A DNA stretch of 44,014 nt, taken from positions 1-44,014 of the forward strand of contig JAEEQB010000041.1 in NCBI GenBank assembly GCA_016285075.1. Direction: 5' to 3'. Every line of letters starts with the position of its first letter. The stretch's first letter is position 1. A program made the position numbers and the translations under genes. Origin of the DNA: Prevotella sp. GTDB lineage: Bacteria > Bacteroidota > Bacteroidia > Bacteroidales > Bacteroidaceae. Shown here one piece after another: positions 43,801-44,014 of the stretch. The notes under the pieces were generated by a model. The model was given only the letters and a program-made list of their open reading frames with translations. It was not told the DNA's origin and searched no databases.

Positions 43801-44014
43801 TATACTTATACGAATCCCAGCTGGACTCAGAACACCATACACTACAAGGTGAGCGTTCCAACTTATGTGCATATCTACAACGCTGGGCTCAGTGGCGGTG
43901 CAAGTGACAGGCTGCGTGGAGGCAAGAAAACCACCACTCGTATCGTGGTTCATTCTATCGTCATCAAGCCGCAGAACATTTCTTCTTCCAATGAAGTCCA
44001 AGGCATTATCCCCA
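40816..44014 (+). CDS. Large secreted protein with Big2 and chitobiase-C-like repeats, 3' end beyond window
   Basis: The ATG at 40816 starts a signal peptide (MKPIILRRIMSCLLFVLSALTLQA), and the frame stays open for 1066 residues to the window end. Residues about 25-170 form an all-beta N-terminal domain. From residue 176 there are four Big2-like domains starting near residues 176, 336, 498 and 659; each has LNNPN and a WSSSNTxVAxV pattern. The first three are each followed by a chitobiase C-terminal-like domain (TLSTxxxGAxIYYSI, KAYTQxxGYKS). Beyond residue 740 comes a further beta-rich region starting YMLWVNGI. Big2 domains act in surface adhesion. No catalytic domain is visible yet. Confidence 0.85.
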   Translation, partial: MKPIILRRIMSCLLFVLSALTLQAARQSHTVTSTFTGISEGVLMTQESGCNWNSTNGFYYGQSGIGVGSKVVSSQDISMTSIYTVTGTVQSIKITASGFGATVTAKAGNTVLGSTTITTTNGNGLDSFQEVSIPITATELSGQAITLSFKIISAIQGTYCTFTKVEVTYLDPKSPANLSFSSKTASATVGDAFTPPTLNNPNKLTVSWSSATPSVATVSSTGAVTLVKDGTTTITASFAGNDDYLAGSASYTLTVKAPTLTAPTFSLAAGTYDKAQSLTLSTTKQGADIYYSIDNGSDQKYTGPISISKSCTVKAYTQLMGYKSTVDSRTYIVRVAASLSFSSQSVTVALGNSFTPPVLNNPNKLPVTWTSSNTGVATVNSSGAVTILKMGTTRITATFAGDAQRLPASTYYTLTVDAPSLAPPSFSIESGSYDAAQSLTLSTETQGAEIYYAIDNGSYQKYTRAITINKSCTVNAYTQLAGYKSIVGSKTYVFRQASSISFSPTSATATIGEPFTAPKLNNPNNFKIIWNSSNTKVAKVSDAGVVSLLKDGTATITASFDGDTNYKPCSASYALTVKAPNMVPPTFSLEAGNYGTEQTLTLSTTLIGAEIYYSVNKGGVRKYIEPIAISNTCTINAYTQIGDYKSTTESRRYSILKTATLSFASNSVSVTLGHTFKAPVLNNPEQLPLTWSSSNTNVATVSAGNVTIKAVGETTITAAFEGDNQYMPVSASYRLIVENDPDPAYMLWVNGIRVTDSNRLDVLGDGKGKDNPSVMFDGVHTLVLSNANIESIVSQLPDRLVIFVQGDNKVTNNGTTPAICHTGNVRIPLTITTSGNYPGTLTIASNSTLTDGFSQTIADHIMVLSDDSRKAVYGPRIYPFTNNAVITFRAPDFLIPGAGGESEEIDLSNRVVNNVLYTLHQENEDGFWEDENSMVLNTVMPQNPSFGDGVVGSASFAENFAGMTLMIPAGEGDIIIDNMSTQGYVMGVKIGSGQPYTYTNPSWTQNTIHYKVSVPTYVHIYNAGLSGGASDRLRGGKKTTTRIVVHSIVIKPQNISSSNEVQGIIP

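Overview
The window reads as a chromosomal segment of a Bacteroidota bacterium, most likely Prevotella/Segatella-like (gut or rumen). The reasons are promoters with the TAnnTTTG -7 element, many lipoproteins with an acidic tract just after the lipobox Cys, BACON and MACPF domains, PL10-CE8 and GH43 enzymes, and Bacteroidota-like versions of ProS, SerS, Pgk and L21/L27. No rRNA, tRNA or CRISPR array was seen.

Region 1 (1-12713) is one long plus-strand operon of secreted or surface lipoproteins. It begins with a truncated lipoprotein-like gene, followed by three successive MACPF (perforin-like) lipoproteins, two of which carry an N-terminal BACON domain. Then come two lipoproteins of unknown function, the second resembling a type 1 periplasmic binding protein, and a lipoprotein that fuses a type 1 periplasmic-binding-protein domain to a legumain-like (C13) cysteine peptidase domain. 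A small AT-rich gene overlaps the peptidase gene's stop. Pore formers, a possible ligand sensor and a caspase-fold peptidase under common transcription are the best candidate here for an undescribed system.

Region 2 (12733-14800) is accessory in character. A two-gene AT-rich cassette has its own promoter. It is followed by an 11-bp inverted repeat, a rho-independent terminator, a run of short GC-rich hairpins, an 8-bp tandem repeat and an M15 peptidase gene. Near its N-terminus the M15 gene has an in-frame palindromic insert made of the same sequence modules.

Region 3 (14841-26938) holds a FadL-type outer-membrane protein, a metal-chelate or cobalamin-type ABC binding protein and permease without an adjacent ATPase, an MscS-type channel divergent from a BadF-type kinase across a perfect 20-bp inverted repeat containing both promoters, an ATP-grasp-like protein, a GH43 glycosidase and a pectate lyase/pectin esterase fusion. 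A fragment resembling the 3' end (domains V-VI) of a group II intron follows.

Region 4 (27131-33854) is housekeeping: pgk, serS, rpmA, rplU and proS on the minus strand, then an OmpA-like lipoprotein and mtgA on the plus strand.

Region 5 (33858-44014) has a clostripain-like C11 lipoprotein, a GH25 muramidase, a zinc-ribbon membrane protein and a four-gene signalling operon (TPR-SpoIIE phosphatase, RsbW-like kinase, STAS protein, soluble histidine kinase). Three 22-bp direct repeats follow, then a large secreted protein with Big2 and chitobiase-C-like repeats that runs off the window end.
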